A stretch of 64,000 nucleotides of DNA, taken from positions 57,742 to 121,741 of the forward strand of contig CAYPFY010000011.1 in assembly GCA_964410105.1 (NCBI GenBank), read 5' to 3'. Source of the DNA: CAYPFY01 sp964410105 (GTDB lineage: Bacteria; Bacteroidota; Ignavibacteria; UBA10030; SZUA-254). The notes below the pieces were generated by a model. The model did no database searches. It had not been told where the DNA came from and was given only the letters and a program-made list of their open reading frames with translations. Below, piece by piece: positions 50,879-60,778 of this stretch. The position numbers and the translations under genes are program-made. Each line of letters opens with the position of its first letter. Within the stretch, counting starts at the first letter, position 1.

Positions 50879-53695
50879 GTGGTTTCCGAGGAGGTCCGCC
50901 GTCAATTCCTGAAGTTTTTCGAAGACCGGGGGCATCGCATAGTCCCCAGCGCCCCGGTCATTCCTCACGACGATCCCACACTCCTTTTCACCAACGCCGG
51001 CATGAATCAATTCAAGGATGTCTTCCTGGGAACGGGGAAGAGGGATTATATCCGCGCCGCCGATACGCAGAAATGCATCCGGGTGAGCGGAAAACACAAC
51101 GATCTTGAGGAGGTAGGACGGGACACCTACCATCACACTTTTTTTGAAATGCTGGGGAACTGGTCGTTTGGCGATTACTACAAAAAAGAGGCGATCGGGT
51201 GGGCATGGGAACTGCTGACAGGGGTCTGGGGGATCGAAAAGAGACGCCTCTATGCCACCGTCTATGAAACGGACGACGAAGCCGAACAGCTCTGGAGGAA
51301 AGTGACCGACATCCCGCAGGATCACGTTCTCCGGTTCGGGAAGAAAGACAATTTTTGGGAGATGGGGGAGACGGGCCCGTGTGGTCCCTGCTCCGAAATC
51401 CATATCGATCTGACCCCCGACCGCTCGGGGAAGGGTCTCGTCAACTCGGGCGATCCCCGCGTGATGGAGATCTGGAACCTGGTCTTCATCCAGTATGACC
51501 GGGACTCTAACGGAACGCTTACGCCTCTTCCCTCGAAACATGTCGATACGGGCATGGGTTTTGAACGGATCTGCGCCATCCTCCAGAAGAAAAGCTCGAA
51601 CTACGACACGGACGTCTTCACTCCCATCATCTCGAAGATCTCCGATCTGACGGGAGTCGAGTACAGGGCGAGAATTCAGAGTGAAACGGACGTCGCCCTC
51701 AGGGTCATCGCCGATCATATCCGCATGCTTTCTTTTTCGATCGCCGACGGTGCGATGCCCTCGAACGAAGGCCGCGGATATGTGGTCCGCCGTATCCTCA
51801 GGCGCGCGGCCAGGTTCGGCCGCACCCTCGGGATGAAGGAACCCTTCATCTTTCGCGTCGCCGCTGCGGTCGCGGATTCCATGGGGCGCCAGTTTCCTGA
51901 AGTCGTGGAACGTCAGGCGCATGTCGAACGCGTCATCCGGGGCGAGGAGGAAAGCTTCAATGCCACGATCGACCGGGGTCTGGAGATTTTTACCTCGGTC
52001 CTCCGTCAGGTCGGTAGCTCGAAGATTTTTCCGGGCGAGGACGCATTCAAACTCTACGACACGTATGGATTCCCGCTTGATCTCACGGAGATGATGGCGG
52101 CCGAAAAGGGGCTGGAGGTGGATCTCGCAAGATTCACAGAGCTCATGAGGAACCAGAGGGAGCGTTCACAGGCCGGGTCGAAATCGCATGCCGCTCTTGG
52201 CCCGATTACCGTAACGCGGGAGGGTCAGTCCGAGGCGGACGGGCTGACAGCTACTGATGAGGCGATGAGGAGGTTCGATTTCGATTATCGGGAACTCGAT
52301 GTAGTGACGGAGATTGAACAATCTGATTTTCTCGTGGCCACGCAGCAGGGACAAAGGCGGGGATTGCTGCTTTCCAAGACCACCTTCTACGCCGAAAGCG
52401 GGGGACAGGTGAGCGACACGGGCGAGCTGATCTTCAGCTCTCCAGCGGGAGAAATAGTGAAAGTTCAGGTCGAAGATCTCGTGAAGAAACAGAACCGGAT
52501 TCTCCACATTGTGAGCGAGCCTCCGCGGTTCGCCGATATGAAGGGCTGGCCGGTCCGTACGCACATCGATCACGAGCGCCGCATGAATATCATGCGCAAC
52601 CATACCGCCACCCATATCGTTCATGAGGCGTTGCGCCGGGTGCTGGGAACCCATCTCCGCCAACATGGATCTCTCGTCGATGACCGCCATCTCCGATTCG
52701 ATTTCAACCATTTTGAGAAAATCAGCCCGGATCAGCTCCGGAAGATCGAGGACATGGTCAACGAAAAGATTACGCAGCGTATCACGGTCCACGCGCTCAA
52801 CGACGCTGAGGAATGGGTGACTATCGACGAGGCGAGAAGGAAGTATCCGGGAATCAAGATGTTCTTCGGCGAGAAGTATGGCAACCGGGTGCGCGTCGTT
52901 GAGATCGACCCTGCGTTCTCTGTGGAACTGTGCGGAGGCACGCACGTCGGTGAGACCGGCGAACTCGGCCTTTTCAAGATTATTTCCGAGTCGAGCGTGG
53001 CGAGCGGAGTCCGCCGGATCGAGGCGGTGACCGGTCCGGGGCTGGATGAGTACATCCGAAGGAGAATCGAGGCGGCAAAGTCTCTCGACAGCCAGATTGA
53101 AAAACTTCTTATAGAAAAGCAGGAGCTGGAAAGGCAGCTCGGACGCCCCGGTTCGACCTCCCGGGCGGAAGAAGCCCTCCCTCCAGCGGTGGTCACGCTG
53201 GACGGGGTTCGAAACGTTGAAGCGGGATTCTCGAGGCGCGAAGCCGCTCTCGAGGAGGTCTCCCGCTCACTGGCCGACCTCCGGAAGGAGCTGAGCGGCA
53301 GGCGGGTGAAAGCCGCCGGCTCACTGATCGACGACATCATTGACCGCGGCGTCCCCCTCAACGGGTTCAGGGTCGCCTCCGGAAAGATCGACGTGGGGAA
53401 TGCGGAGGAGCTCAAAAGCCTGGCCGACGAGCTTCGGGTCAAAATTTCCTCAGGCGTCGGCGTCCTGGGTGCGGTCGTCGACGATAAGGTCGCCCTGGTC
53501 TGCGTCGTGACAGACGATCTGATCCGTGAGAGGAAGCTCATGGCCGGAAAGATCGTGGGCGAGCTTGCGAAACGCCTCGGCGGCGGCGGAGGCGGCCGTC
53601 CCCACCTGGCCACTGCCGGGGGAAAAGATGTGTCGAAGCTCGACGAGACGCTCGCCCAGGCTCCATCAATCATCCAAGCAATGCTGAAAGGTTAA
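50879..53695 (+). CDS. alaS: Alanine-tRNA ligase
   Basis: 938 residues from GTG 50879. Aminoacylation domain at the N-terminus (FTNAGMNQFKDVFLG; GEMGPCGPCSEIHID variant MGETGPCGPCSEI), editing domain with HTATHIVHEALRRVLG near residue 575 and CGGTHVGETGELGLFKI near 685, and the C-Ala region ending GGGGGGRPHLATAGGKD. It charges tRNA-Ala and clears serine and glycine. The upstream in-frame extension lies within clpS and was dropped. Confidence 0.95.
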   Translation: MVSEEVRRQFLKFFEDRGHRIVPSAPVIPHDDPTLLFTNAGMNQFKDVFLGTGKRDYIRAADTQKCIRVSGKHNDLEEVGRDTYHHTFFEMLGNWSFGDYYKKEAIGWAWELLTGVWGIEKRRLYATVYETDDEAEQLWRKVTDIPQDHVLRFGKKDNFWEMGETGPCGPCSEIHIDLTPDRSGKGLVNSGDPRVMEIWNLVFIQYDRDSNGTLTPLPSKHVDTGMGFERICAILQKKSSNYDTDVFTPIISKISDLTGVEYRARIQSETDVALRVIADHIRMLSFSIADGAMPSNEGRGYVVRRILRRAARFGRTLGMKEPFIFRVAAAVADSMGRQFPEVVERQAHVERVIRGEEESFNATIDRGLEIFTSVLRQVGSSKIFPGEDAFKLYDTYGFPLDLTEMMAAEKGLEVDLARFTELMRNQRERSQAGSKSHAALGPITVTREGQSEADGLTATDEAMRRFDFDYRELDVVTEIEQSDFLVATQQGQRRGLLLSKTTFYAESGGQVSDTGELIFSSPAGEIVKVQVEDLVKKQNRILHIVSEPPRFADMKGWPVRTHIDHERRMNIMRNHTATHIVHEALRRVLGTHLRQHGSLVDDRHLRFDFNHFEKISPDQLRKIEDMVNEKITQRITVHALNDAEEWVTIDEARRKYPGIKMFFGEKYGNRVRVVEIDPAFSVELCGGTHVGETGELGLFKIISESSVASGVRRIEAVTGPGLDEYIRRRIEAAKSLDSQIEKLLIEKQELERQLGRPGSTSRAEEALPPAVVTLDGVRNVEAGFSRREAALEEVSRSLADLRKELSGRRVKAAGSLIDDIIDRGVPLNGFRVASGKIDVGNAEELKSLADELRVKISSGVGVLGAVVDDKVALVCVVTDDLIRERKLMAGKIVGELAKRLGGGGGGRPHLATAGGKDVSKLDETLAQAPSIIQAMLKG

Positions 53696-53701
53696 CCCCC
53701 C

Positions 53702-54295
53702 ATGACGCTCACCCCTGTTGCTCGTGAAAAATACATTCAGGATCAGCTGAACGAGAGCGCCGAGACCAAAAGAAAGATGTTCGGCGCCTGCTCACGGGAA
53801 ATCCTGAAGGCCGTCGATGCTATCATCGGCGCGTACACAAACAGCGGAAAGGTCCTTCTGTGCGGGAACGGAGGAAGCGCCGCCGATTCCCAGCATATCG
53901 CCACCGAACTTGTCGTCCGGATGACGAAGCAGGACCGTCCGGCCCTCCCGGCGATCGCCCTCACGACCGATACGTCGCTCCTCACAGCGGGAGGCAACGA
54001 CATCGGGTTCGAAAATATTTTTGCGAGGCAGGTCGAGGCGCTCGGCCGCAAGGGGGACGTCCTCATCGCGATCAGCACGAGCGGACGGTCCGAGAATGTG
54101 AACCGCGCCATACAGCTTGCAAAAAAAAGGGGCATGACGGTCGTCGGCTTCCTCGGGAAGGAGGGGGGCACGTCAAAAGGCCTCGTTGATATACCCATCA
54201 TCATCCCATCCAACGACACGCAGAGAATTCAAGAGGGACATATCACGGTGGCCCATATCATCTGCGGGATCGTTGAAAATGAAATGTTCGGATAA
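53702..54295 (+). CDS. gmhA: Phosphoheptose isomerase (SIS domain)
   Basis: 197 residues. SIS motif VLLCGNGGSAADSQHIATELVVRM near residues 50-73, ALTTDTSLLTAGGNDIGFENIF, and ISTSGRSENV near 120. GmhA makes D-glycero-D-manno-heptose 7-phosphate for lipopolysaccharide core. The length is right. It is followed by a sugar-1-phosphate transferase gene, which fits envelope polysaccharide synthesis. No other heptose genes are in the window. Confidence 0.9.
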   Translation: MTLTPVAREKYIQDQLNESAETKRKMFGACSREILKAVDAIIGAYTNSGKVLLCGNGGSAADSQHIATELVVRMTKQDRPALPAIALTTDTSLLTAGGNDIGFENIFARQVEALGRKGDVLIAISTSGRSENVNRAIQLAKKRGMTVVGFLGKEGGTSKGLVDIPIIIPSNDTQRIQEGHITVAHIICGIVENEMFG

Positions 54296-54309
54296 TCTCG
54301 CCCCGATCG

Positions 54310-55710
54310 ATGGCGAGGCGTAACGACTTTCTCATCCCAGCCCTCGGGGTCGTCTTCGACTCCCTTGCGATCGAGTGCGCCTTCCTGGCGGCTTACTGGC
54401 TCCGCTTCAAGACGTCGCTTCTGACTTTCCTGCCGCTCGCCGAGAGCACTCCCCCGCTCGGTGCCTATCTCTACGGATCACTGGTCATCATCCCGATCTG
54501 GCTCCTACTGTTTAATTCCCGGAGGATGTACGGAGCCCGCCGGAACGTCGGACCGGCGGACGAGTTCTTCGGCGTCGTCAGGCTCGTTACGCTCGGGATG
54601 CTCGTCGTCATGAGCGGAGCGTTTTTCTACCGCGCGTTCTCCTACTCCCGCGTCGTCTTCGGGCTCCTGTGGCTTTTTTCCATCGTGCTGATCTCGGCCG
54701 GGCGCGCCTTTCTCTACCGCATCGAGAAAAAAATGTATAAGGGTGGGCGAGGACTGAGGAACGCGGTGATCGTCGGCAACAATGCCGGCGCCAACCAGGT
54801 TTACTCCCATCTTCATAACCATCCCCTGCTCGGCTATACGTTCATCGGCTATTTCGCGGACCGCTCATCTCCGGCCTCCGAGCCCCTCGGCTCATCGCTC
54901 CTCCTGGGCCGGATGGACGACCTTCAGCTCGAGCTGGTCCGCCTGAAGGTCGAGCTCGTTCTGGTGGCGGTCGGCGCCGACGAGCACCAGCGCCTCTCCG
55001 ACATTGTGCGGGAGTGCGAGGGTCTTAATGTCGAATTCATGATGGTGCCCGATTTCCTTGAAATGATGACGAGCAAGATGGCGGTCACCGAGATCGAGGG
55101 GATCCCCTTCGTCCGCCTCAAGGGCGTGGCGATCACTCCGTGGGGTAGAATATTGAAGCGATCGCTCGACCTCATCTTCTCCGGTGCCCTCCTCACGCTG
55201 CTTCTCCCGGTGATGCTGGTCGTTGCCCTTGCCATCAAGCTCGGGTCGGCCGGCCCGGTTCTCTTCGTGCAGGAGAGGATCGGGATTGACGGGATTCCAT
55301 TCAGGATGCTCAAATTCCGCTCGATGGTCGAGGGAGCGGAAAAACAGGATCACCGCTCAGGCCTCGGGCTCCCGAACGATCCGCGCCGCACCGCTGTCGG
55401 GAAATTCCTCCGACGGACAAGCCTGGATGAGTTTCCGCAACTCCTCAATGTGCTGAAAGGGGAGATGAGCCTTGTCGGGCCCCGCCCGGAACGGCCGTAC
55501 TACGTCGACCGTTTCAAGACAATTGTGCCGAAATACCTGGACAGACAGCGGGTGAAGACGGGGATGACCGGCTGGGCGCAGGTCAACGGTTTAAGGGGGG
55601 ATTCATCCCTGGAGGAGAGGATAAAATATGACCTCTATTATATTGAGAACTGGTCATTCGGGCTCGACCTCAGGATTTTGCTCAGAACGCTGCGGGCTTT
55701 GATCGAATGA
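54310..55710 (+). CDS. Undecaprenyl-phosphate sugar phosphotransferase (WbaP/WcaJ type)
   Basis: 466 residues. Four or five N-terminal membrane segments (to residue 140), a Rossmann-like CoA-binding segment (AVIVGNNAGANQVY), then the C-terminal bacterial sugar transferase domain: KRSLDLIFSGALLTLLLP, MLKFRSMVEGAEKQD near residue 335, RRTSLDEFPQLLNVLKGEMSLVGPRPE near 375 and RVKTGMTGWAQVNGLRG. It starts polysaccharide assembly by moving a sugar-1-phosphate to undecaprenyl phosphate. Confidence 0.92.
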   Translation: MARRNDFLIPALGVVFDSLAIECAFLAAYWLRFKTSLLTFLPLAESTPPLGAYLYGSLVIIPIWLLLFNSRRMYGARRNVGPADEFFGVVRLVTLGMLVVMSGAFFYRAFSYSRVVFGLLWLFSIVLISAGRAFLYRIEKKMYKGGRGLRNAVIVGNNAGANQVYSHLHNHPLLGYTFIGYFADRSSPASEPLGSSLLLGRMDDLQLELVRLKVELVLVAVGADEHQRLSDIVRECEGLNVEFMMVPDFLEMMTSKMAVTEIEGIPFVRLKGVAITPWGRILKRSLDLIFSGALLTLLLPVMLVVALAIKLGSAGPVLFVQERIGIDGIPFRMLKFRSMVEGAEKQDHRSGLGLPNDPRRTAVGKFLRRTSLDEFPQLLNVLKGEMSLVGPRPERPYYVDRFKTIVPKYLDRQRVKTGMTGWAQVNGLRGDSSLEERIKYDLYYIENWSFGLDLRILLRTLRALIE

Positions 55711-55723
55711 ACGGCGCTCGAGG

Positions 55724-56008
55724 ATGATCACACTCCTGGTTTTTGCTGCTCACACCATCGCCGCCGTGGCGTTGTATACGAAAAGATGGCAGGAGGCCGA
55801 CTGGAAGGAAGGGCTACTCGCCGTGGGGTTCCTCCTCCTGGTTTTCTCGGTCGGCTGGTCCATCTCGACCTTCCTCCTCAAACTCTTCGTGAACGAGCGG
55901 GGGTTTGCCCCCTGGCTCGACCGGGATACACTGTCTCTCCTTTTGCTGACGCTGATGGAGACGCTGTTTTTCTCCGTTCAGCTCCGGCGCAAAAAGAGGC
56001 TTATCTAA
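55724..56008 (+). CDS. Small inner membrane protein
   Basis: 94 residues with three or so hydrophobic segments (about 1-20, 30-55, 68-88) and a basic end (RRKKRLI). No recognised family. It follows the sugar transferase gene by 13 bases and may be part of the same polysaccharide operon. Confidence 0.65.
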   Translation: MITLLVFAAHTIAAVALYTKRWQEADWKEGLLAVGFLLLVFSVGWSISTFLLKLFVNERGFAPWLDRDTLSLLLLTLMETLFFSVQLRRKKRLI

Positions 56009-56042
56009 GATTCCAGAAATCTCCTGGCCCCCCCTTTATGCC

Positions 56043-57281
56043 CTATTTTTCTCCGTGCCGGCGCGGCGCGGCCTCCATCCCGCGACGGATCATGGTCACG
56101 TAAGGCCCCTTCCAGCTTCTTTCGAAGATTTCTCGTAGCGTGGACGCAATCTTCCGGTTCCAGACTACCGCTCCAACGTTTCTCGTCGCGTAGAAATAGC
56201 TTTTCTCCCAGTTGGCTGTGCCGAGCCAGCACGCCGAGCTGTCGATGACCAGGAATTTGCAATGTTCAACCCGCGCGTAGGGGATGTATCCGCCGGACCA
56301 CTCTGGAATGGCGCTGAACTTGATCTCAATCCCCGGGCCCGCGGCTAGGTTTTCAAGAGAGTCGATCGTCGGGTGACCGATCGACCAGTCCGATACAATC
56401 ATATGGACTCTTACTCCGCGCGAGCCGGCCCGGCGCAGGGCGTCGTTCAAGACAGGGTAATACTCCCTTCCGCCCGGAGAGTAGGTGAGAAACTGGCAAA
56501 AAACATCCCGGGACGCTGCGTCGATGAGCGAGACGATGTTTTTTTCATCCCAGGAGGATGAGTCGATGATCAGACCCTTCGGGCTCATCGTGGGGCGGAA
56601 AACTACCGTGTCACCGGTCGGTTCCGTGATCCGGTAAGGCGCCGGGTACGACCGCCGGTGCAGCGCGGCGGGGATGAACGAGGGATCGTTCTTCTCGGCA
56701 AGCTGCCAGTCAAGATCAAAGATGTCCTCGTACATCCCTGCCGCCTCAGGATGGTTGATCCGAAGCCCGAGCTCGTGGATGTGGACCAGCGACCTCCAGT
56801 CAAAATTCTGGCTCCCGAGGAATATCTCGGTCCCATCGACGATGAAAAACTTTGCATGCTGTACTCCTCCCGACAGTTTTGCAAAATCCACGATCCTCAC
56901 CTCGATGTTGGGAGTCTTTCCAAACATCCCCAGCGGCTCCGGGTAGGTCTTGTGCATGCGTGCGTCGGCAATGATCCGGACCTTCACGCCGCGGGCCGCG
57001 GCGCCCAGAAGCGCCGCGATCACGTCATCGAGGGATTCGCCCTTCTGCGCCGAGAGGTAAAACTCTTCCACGTCAAGCGTTTTCCGGGCCCGCCCGATCA
57101 TCTCCACCCAGACGTCGCGGGTATTCCGTATCGTCGGAAAATCCAGCCCCGCTTCCAGGGGCGTGCTTTCGACGATCTCGAAGTCCGGATATCCTGATTG
57201 CCCGAAGAGCGTCAGGGGCAAGAGGAGTAAGACGAACCACAGCGTCGCGACCAACCGGGACACGGCTACCGTCCCCTCCAT
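56043..57281 (-). CDS. Exported phospholipase D-like protein
   Basis: 412 residues. Signal peptide (LVATLWFVLLLLPLTLFGQ) and two HKD-like motifs: HAKFFIVDGTEIFLGSQNF near residue 143 and HCKFLVIDSSACWLGTANW near 348, each HxK(x4)D. So both halves of the PLD active site are present. The substrate could be phospholipid or nucleic acid; nothing decides. It starts 16 bases inside the end of the hydratase gene, last in the minus operon. Confidence 0.9.
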   Translation of the reverse strand: MEGTVAVSRLVATLWFVLLLLPLTLFGQSGYPDFEIVESTPLEAGLDFPTIRNTRDVWVEMIGRARKTLDVEEFYLSAQKGESLDDVIAALLGAAARGVKVRIIADARMHKTYPEPLGMFGKTPNIEVRIVDFAKLSGGVQHAKFFIVDGTEIFLGSQNFDWRSLVHIHELGLRINHPEAAGMYEDIFDLDWQLAEKNDPSFIPAALHRRSYPAPYRITEPTGDTVVFRPTMSPKGLIIDSSSWDEKNIVSLIDAASRDVFCQFLTYSPGGREYYPVLNDALRRAGSRGVRVHMIVSDWSIGHPTIDSLENLAAGPGIEIKFSAIPEWSGGYIPYARVEHCKFLVIDSSACWLGTANWEKSYFYATRNVGAVVWNRKIASTLREIFERSWKGPYVTMIRRGMEAAPRRHGEK

Positions 57282-58039
57282 TCGGGCTTCCTCTTCTCGC
57301 CAAACGCCTTCATCCCTTCTTTCTGATCGTCGGTTGCAAAGAGCAGGTAGAAATTGCGGCGCTCGTATTCCAGCCCCCCCTCAATGGTCGTATCGAAGGA
57401 TTTTAACACCGCTTCCTTGGCGAGCCTCACGGCGACCGGAGGTTTGGACGCGATCTCCCGCGCCAGGTCCTTCGCCTCCTCAAGGTAAGCTTCGACCGGG
57501 ACCACCTTGTTGACAAGCCCCCAGGTGAGTGCCTCCTGCGCGGTGATCATCCTTCCGGTGAGAATCATCTCCATCGCCTTGCACTTTCCGACCGCACGGG
57601 TCAGCCGTTGGGTTCCCCCCGCCCCGGGGATCACGCCGATATTGATCTCCGGCTGCCCGAACCGGGCGGTCTCCGATGCGATGATGATGTCGCACGCCAT
57701 CGAGAGTTCGCATCCGCCCCCCAGGGCGAATCCGCTCACCGCCGCGATCAGGGGCTTCGTTATTTTCCGTATCCTGTCCCAGCGGGCGAACTGGTCGCGG
57801 ATCAGCATCTCGATGGCCGATGCTTCGGCCATTTCCTTGATATCCGCACCGGCGGCGAAAGCCTTTTCATTGCCCGTGATGATCATGGCACGCACCTCCG
57901 GATCCCTGTCGTAGGCATGGAGATTCTCCACAAGCTCTTCCATGAGGGGGATATTCAGAGCATTGAGAACGTCAGGCCGGTTTAGGCGGAGAAGCCCGTA
58001 GCCTTCCTGCTTGCTCGCGAGGATGTATGTCTGTGGCAT
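57266..58039 (-). CDS. Enoyl-CoA hydratase
   Basis: 257 residues. Both hydratase glutamates are present (GGGCELSMAC and FGQPEINIGVIPGAGGTQRL), with oxyanion-hole FAAGADIKEM. Canonical hydratase in acyl-CoA beta-oxidation. It lies between the cytochrome and the PLD-like gene in the minus operon. Confidence 0.93.
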   Translation of the reverse strand: MPQTYILASKQEGYGLLRLNRPDVLNALNIPLMEELVENLHAYDRDPEVRAMIITGNEKAFAAGADIKEMAEASAIEMLIRDQFARWDRIRKITKPLIAAVSGFALGGGCELSMACDIIIASETARFGQPEINIGVIPGAGGTQRLTRAVGKCKAMEMILTGRMITAQEALTWGLVNKVVPVEAYLEEAKDLAREIASKPPVAVRLAKEAVLKSFDTTIEGGLEYERRNFYLLFATDDQKEGMKAFGEKRKPEWRGR

Positions 58040-58049
58040 CAGGTATTCC

Positions 58050-59921
58050 TTATCTTATGTAGGCCATCTTTCTTGTTTGACGCGTGGTGCCCGATTCGAG
58101 CCGGTAAAAATAGACTCCCGCCGGGAGTTTCGCCGGATGAAAGGATATGGTGTATTCCCCGGGGCCCTTCCTCCCTTCGAAGAGTGTCAAGACCCTCGCT
58201 CCCTGCAGGTCGAAGACCGCGAGACGGAGCTGGCCGGTCTCGGATACCCTGAAGACGATTCGCGTATCGGAATTGAAAGGGTTTGGGTAATTCTGAAAAA
58301 TTTCGGTGCGGCGCGGGATTTCCCCGCGATCGGGTCCCGCCGCGAGCGGCTCCAGGTGCGCCCGCCCCGAGGCCATCGCTACCGGGGACGACATGCCCCT
58401 CACCTGCCAGGCGGTCGAGAGTTTCTCGCCCCACTGATTCCAGTCGTACGTGTTAGCCGAGTTCTCCGTCCGGAGAAAATCGATGTATTCCTTGCCGATG
58501 GTCTGGTAACGGAGCGTCGCGCTGATGTCGGTGACCGAAGCGGGAAGTTTGTACGGCGTGTCATCCCAGAACTGGCCGTCCGCGTAGTTTGCCCCCACAG
58601 GCTGCGCGTGACGGAGGAGGAAGGTTTTTCGCAGATACCCGCGGGGCGGAATCCGGTTGTCGGATAGGACGCTGTCGTTGAGGATGAAGTGAAAAGAGGC
58701 CCCCGGGGGAAGCCCGCTTGCAGCCGCGGTGGTGTCAGTGAGCCCCCTGATGACCTCGTACACCTTAATGTCGGCATCACGGATGAGATTCCCATCCGTG
58801 TAACGCCCCGACCAGAAGAGGGTGTTGCCGGCGGAGTCCTGCCCGATCAGCTCGATCCACATCCGTCTTCCTTCCGGATATCCGGTCGGGAGTTTGTGGC
58901 CTGTGAGATTCGTTACCCGGACCGTTGCCGCCACCCCTACGGAATCCCGCGATGCCGTGACGGTGAGGCTGGCCGCCCGCTCGAGAGTGCTTTGGGCGCG
59001 AAGCGTCGAAATGCTGAGCGCCGCGGTGTCCGCGTCCGGCCAAAAATCCTGCAGAATCCCCGGGACGAATGTATTTCCCCCCGTAAAATCGTGCGCGGCG
59101 AGATTGGCGTGGAAAGAGCTCGGGTATGTGCAGGAATACCCGGCCGACGCCCGCATGTGGCACGACTGGCATGTGCCGGAATCTCCCTGCAGGGCGTACC
59201 AGCTCTCAGCCCATTCGCTATACGTCCGCTCGATGGCCCCGTACTCGTAAGGCGGCTGATGCGTTCGATCCTGGGCGTAGAAGGGATTGCTTACGTCGTG
59301 GCACACGCCGCAGAGGTCGCTCGACCGCTGAAAGGAATCGGCCACGGTCGCATGCGGGCCTATGAGGCTGCCGTACGGTCCCCGTTTCGGATAGGCGGAG
59401 CGCTGTACGGCGTGCATGCCGTTCCCGTAACCGGGGGGCAGGCCGACCATGGGGATCGATGTGTCAGGCCGGAGTGGATCTCCCGCCCGGTGGCAATAGT
59501 CGCACTGGACCCCGTCAAAATCGGTCCCCGAAAGAGAGCGTCCGGTGAAATCCTCCGAGTGGCCGGCGAGCCATCCGCTCGGGGAATGACAGCGGATGCA
59601 ATATTCTCCCGATGTGGTGCGGTCCTTGTTCGCGACGGCCAGGGCCGCGTAAAAAACGGGATCACGGGCGGACTGGGCCATCATACTGCCGGACCAATCG
59701 CGGAAAACGGAGACCGGGTGATCCTGCGATTCCGAGTGGTGACATTGCTTGCAGACCGAGACCGCCTCGACCGGCTCGACCGTGCCGACCTGCGTGCCGG
59801 GGAAAAAGACAAGGGGGGATTCCCTGCCACGCGTGCCGTCAAAGCCGGAGGCAAGGAGTGTGATCGATCCGGCAAGCACTGTGCGACGATGGCGGTTCAG
59901 GAATTTTATCGGTTTCCTCAA
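58050..59921 (-). CDS. Exported five-heme cytochrome c with type IX tail
   Basis: 623 residues. N-terminal hydrophobic signal near residues 8-25. Five CxxCH heme sites are seen in the first 270 residues: CKQCH, CIRCH, CDYCH, CGVCH and CQSCH. This resembles cytochrome c-554-type electron carriers. The end carries a secretion tail (FQNYPNPFNSDTRIVF ... AGVYFYRLESGTTRQTRKMAYIR). Thus it is a secreted redox protein, perhaps for extracellular electron transfer. It overlaps the upstream crotonase stop by four bases, so co-translated with it. Confidence 0.9.
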   Translation of the reverse strand: MRKPIKFLNRHRRTVLAGSITLLASGFDGTRGRESPLVFFPGTQVGTVEPVEAVSVCKQCHHSESQDHPVSVFRDWSGSMMAQSARDPVFYAALAVANKDRTTSGEYCIRCHSPSGWLAGHSEDFTGRSLSGTDFDGVQCDYCHRAGDPLRPDTSIPMVGLPPGYGNGMHAVQRSAYPKRGPYGSLIGPHATVADSFQRSSDLCGVCHDVSNPFYAQDRTHQPPYEYGAIERTYSEWAESWYALQGDSGTCQSCHMRASAGYSCTYPSSFHANLAAHDFTGGNTFVPGILQDFWPDADTAALSISTLRAQSTLERAASLTVTASRDSVGVAATVRVTNLTGHKLPTGYPEGRRMWIELIGQDSAGNTLFWSGRYTDGNLIRDADIKVYEVIRGLTDTTAAASGLPPGASFHFILNDSVLSDNRIPPRGYLRKTFLLRHAQPVGANYADGQFWDDTPYKLPASVTDISATLRYQTIGKEYIDFLRTENSANTYDWNQWGEKLSTAWQVRGMSSPVAMASGRAHLEPLAAGPDRGEIPRRTEIFQNYPNPFNSDTRIVFRVSETGQLRLAVFDLQGARVLTLFEGRKGPGEYTISFHPAKLPAGVYFYRLESGTTRQTRKMAYIR

Positions 59922-60778
59922 TGCCTCTGGGTCTTGCGCTTCCGGGAAGAAACCCCGTCGCCCCCCAGATTGATCGGGCGTTTTTCAACGAATGCGCGCA
60001 CCCCCTCCTGAACTTCTTCTGACGAGGTGTGCACCGTCAACCAGTCACGCGCGTGGCCGATCGTCATGCCCCAGGAGAGATCTCTCCAGAAGTTCAACTG
60101 CTGTTTGGCGTACCGGAGGCATTCCGGAAGCTTGTCGGCCAGCTTCTGCGCGAGCTCCGAGACTGTATCATCGAGCTGTCGTCTCGGCACGACCCTCGTG
60201 AGGAGCCCCCATTCAAGAGCTTTGCGGGCGGGGACCTCCTCGCACAGCATGAGGATTTCCCGCGCACGTCGCTCACCGACGATCAACGGAAGCCACTGCG
60301 TTGCTCCCGCCGCCGGTACGCTCCCGCGGGCAACCCCGACATGCTTTATGAAAATATCGTCGGCAGCCACGGCCAGGTCGCACGACATCTGCAGCTCGTT
60401 TCCTCCCCCGACGACGATTCCGTTGAGGCGGGCAATGGTCGGCTTGCCGAGAGTGCGGAGTTTCTCAAACGTTTCCACAAAAACTCCCATCCATTTGTAA
60501 AAATCGCCCGGCCGGTCGGAAAAATCCTCGTGCCACTCTTTCATGTCCGCCCCGGTACAGAATGCACGGGTCCCTGTTCCGGTCAGGATGAGGACGCGGA
60601 TTTTATCGTCCCACGCCGCATCCTCGAAAGCGGCGGAAAGCTCCCGGAGAGTATCATGGTTGAGGGCGTTCAGGACGTGCGGCCTGTTCAGCGTGACGGT
60701 CGCACGGAAGTCTTTCTTGTCGTACAGTATGTTATGGAATCGGAAGGAACGGGGCGGCTTCCCCGCGTATTTGCTCAT
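59918..60778 (-). CDS. Crotonase-family protein lacking one catalytic glutamate
   Basis: 286 residues. The crotonase oxyanion hole (FCTGADMKEWHEDF) and GGGNELQMSCDL (first glutamate) are intact, but the second catalytic position (QPE in hydratases) reads KHVGVARG, glycine in place of glutamate. So it is unlikely to be a simple hydratase; hydrolase, lyase or dehalogenase-like activity is possible. It overlaps the EthD gene's stop by four bases and the cytochrome start by four. Confidence 0.88.
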   Translation of the reverse strand: MSKYAGKPPRSFRFHNILYDKKDFRATVTLNRPHVLNALNHDTLRELSAAFEDAAWDDKIRVLILTGTGTRAFCTGADMKEWHEDFSDRPGDFYKWMGVFVETFEKLRTLGKPTIARLNGIVVGGGNELQMSCDLAVAADDIFIKHVGVARGSVPAAGATQWLPLIVGERRAREILMLCEEVPARKALEWGLLTRVVPRRQLDDTVSELAQKLADKLPECLRYAKQQLNFWRDLSWGMTIGHARDWLTVHTSSEEVQEGVRAFVEKRPINLGGDGVSSRKRKTQRH

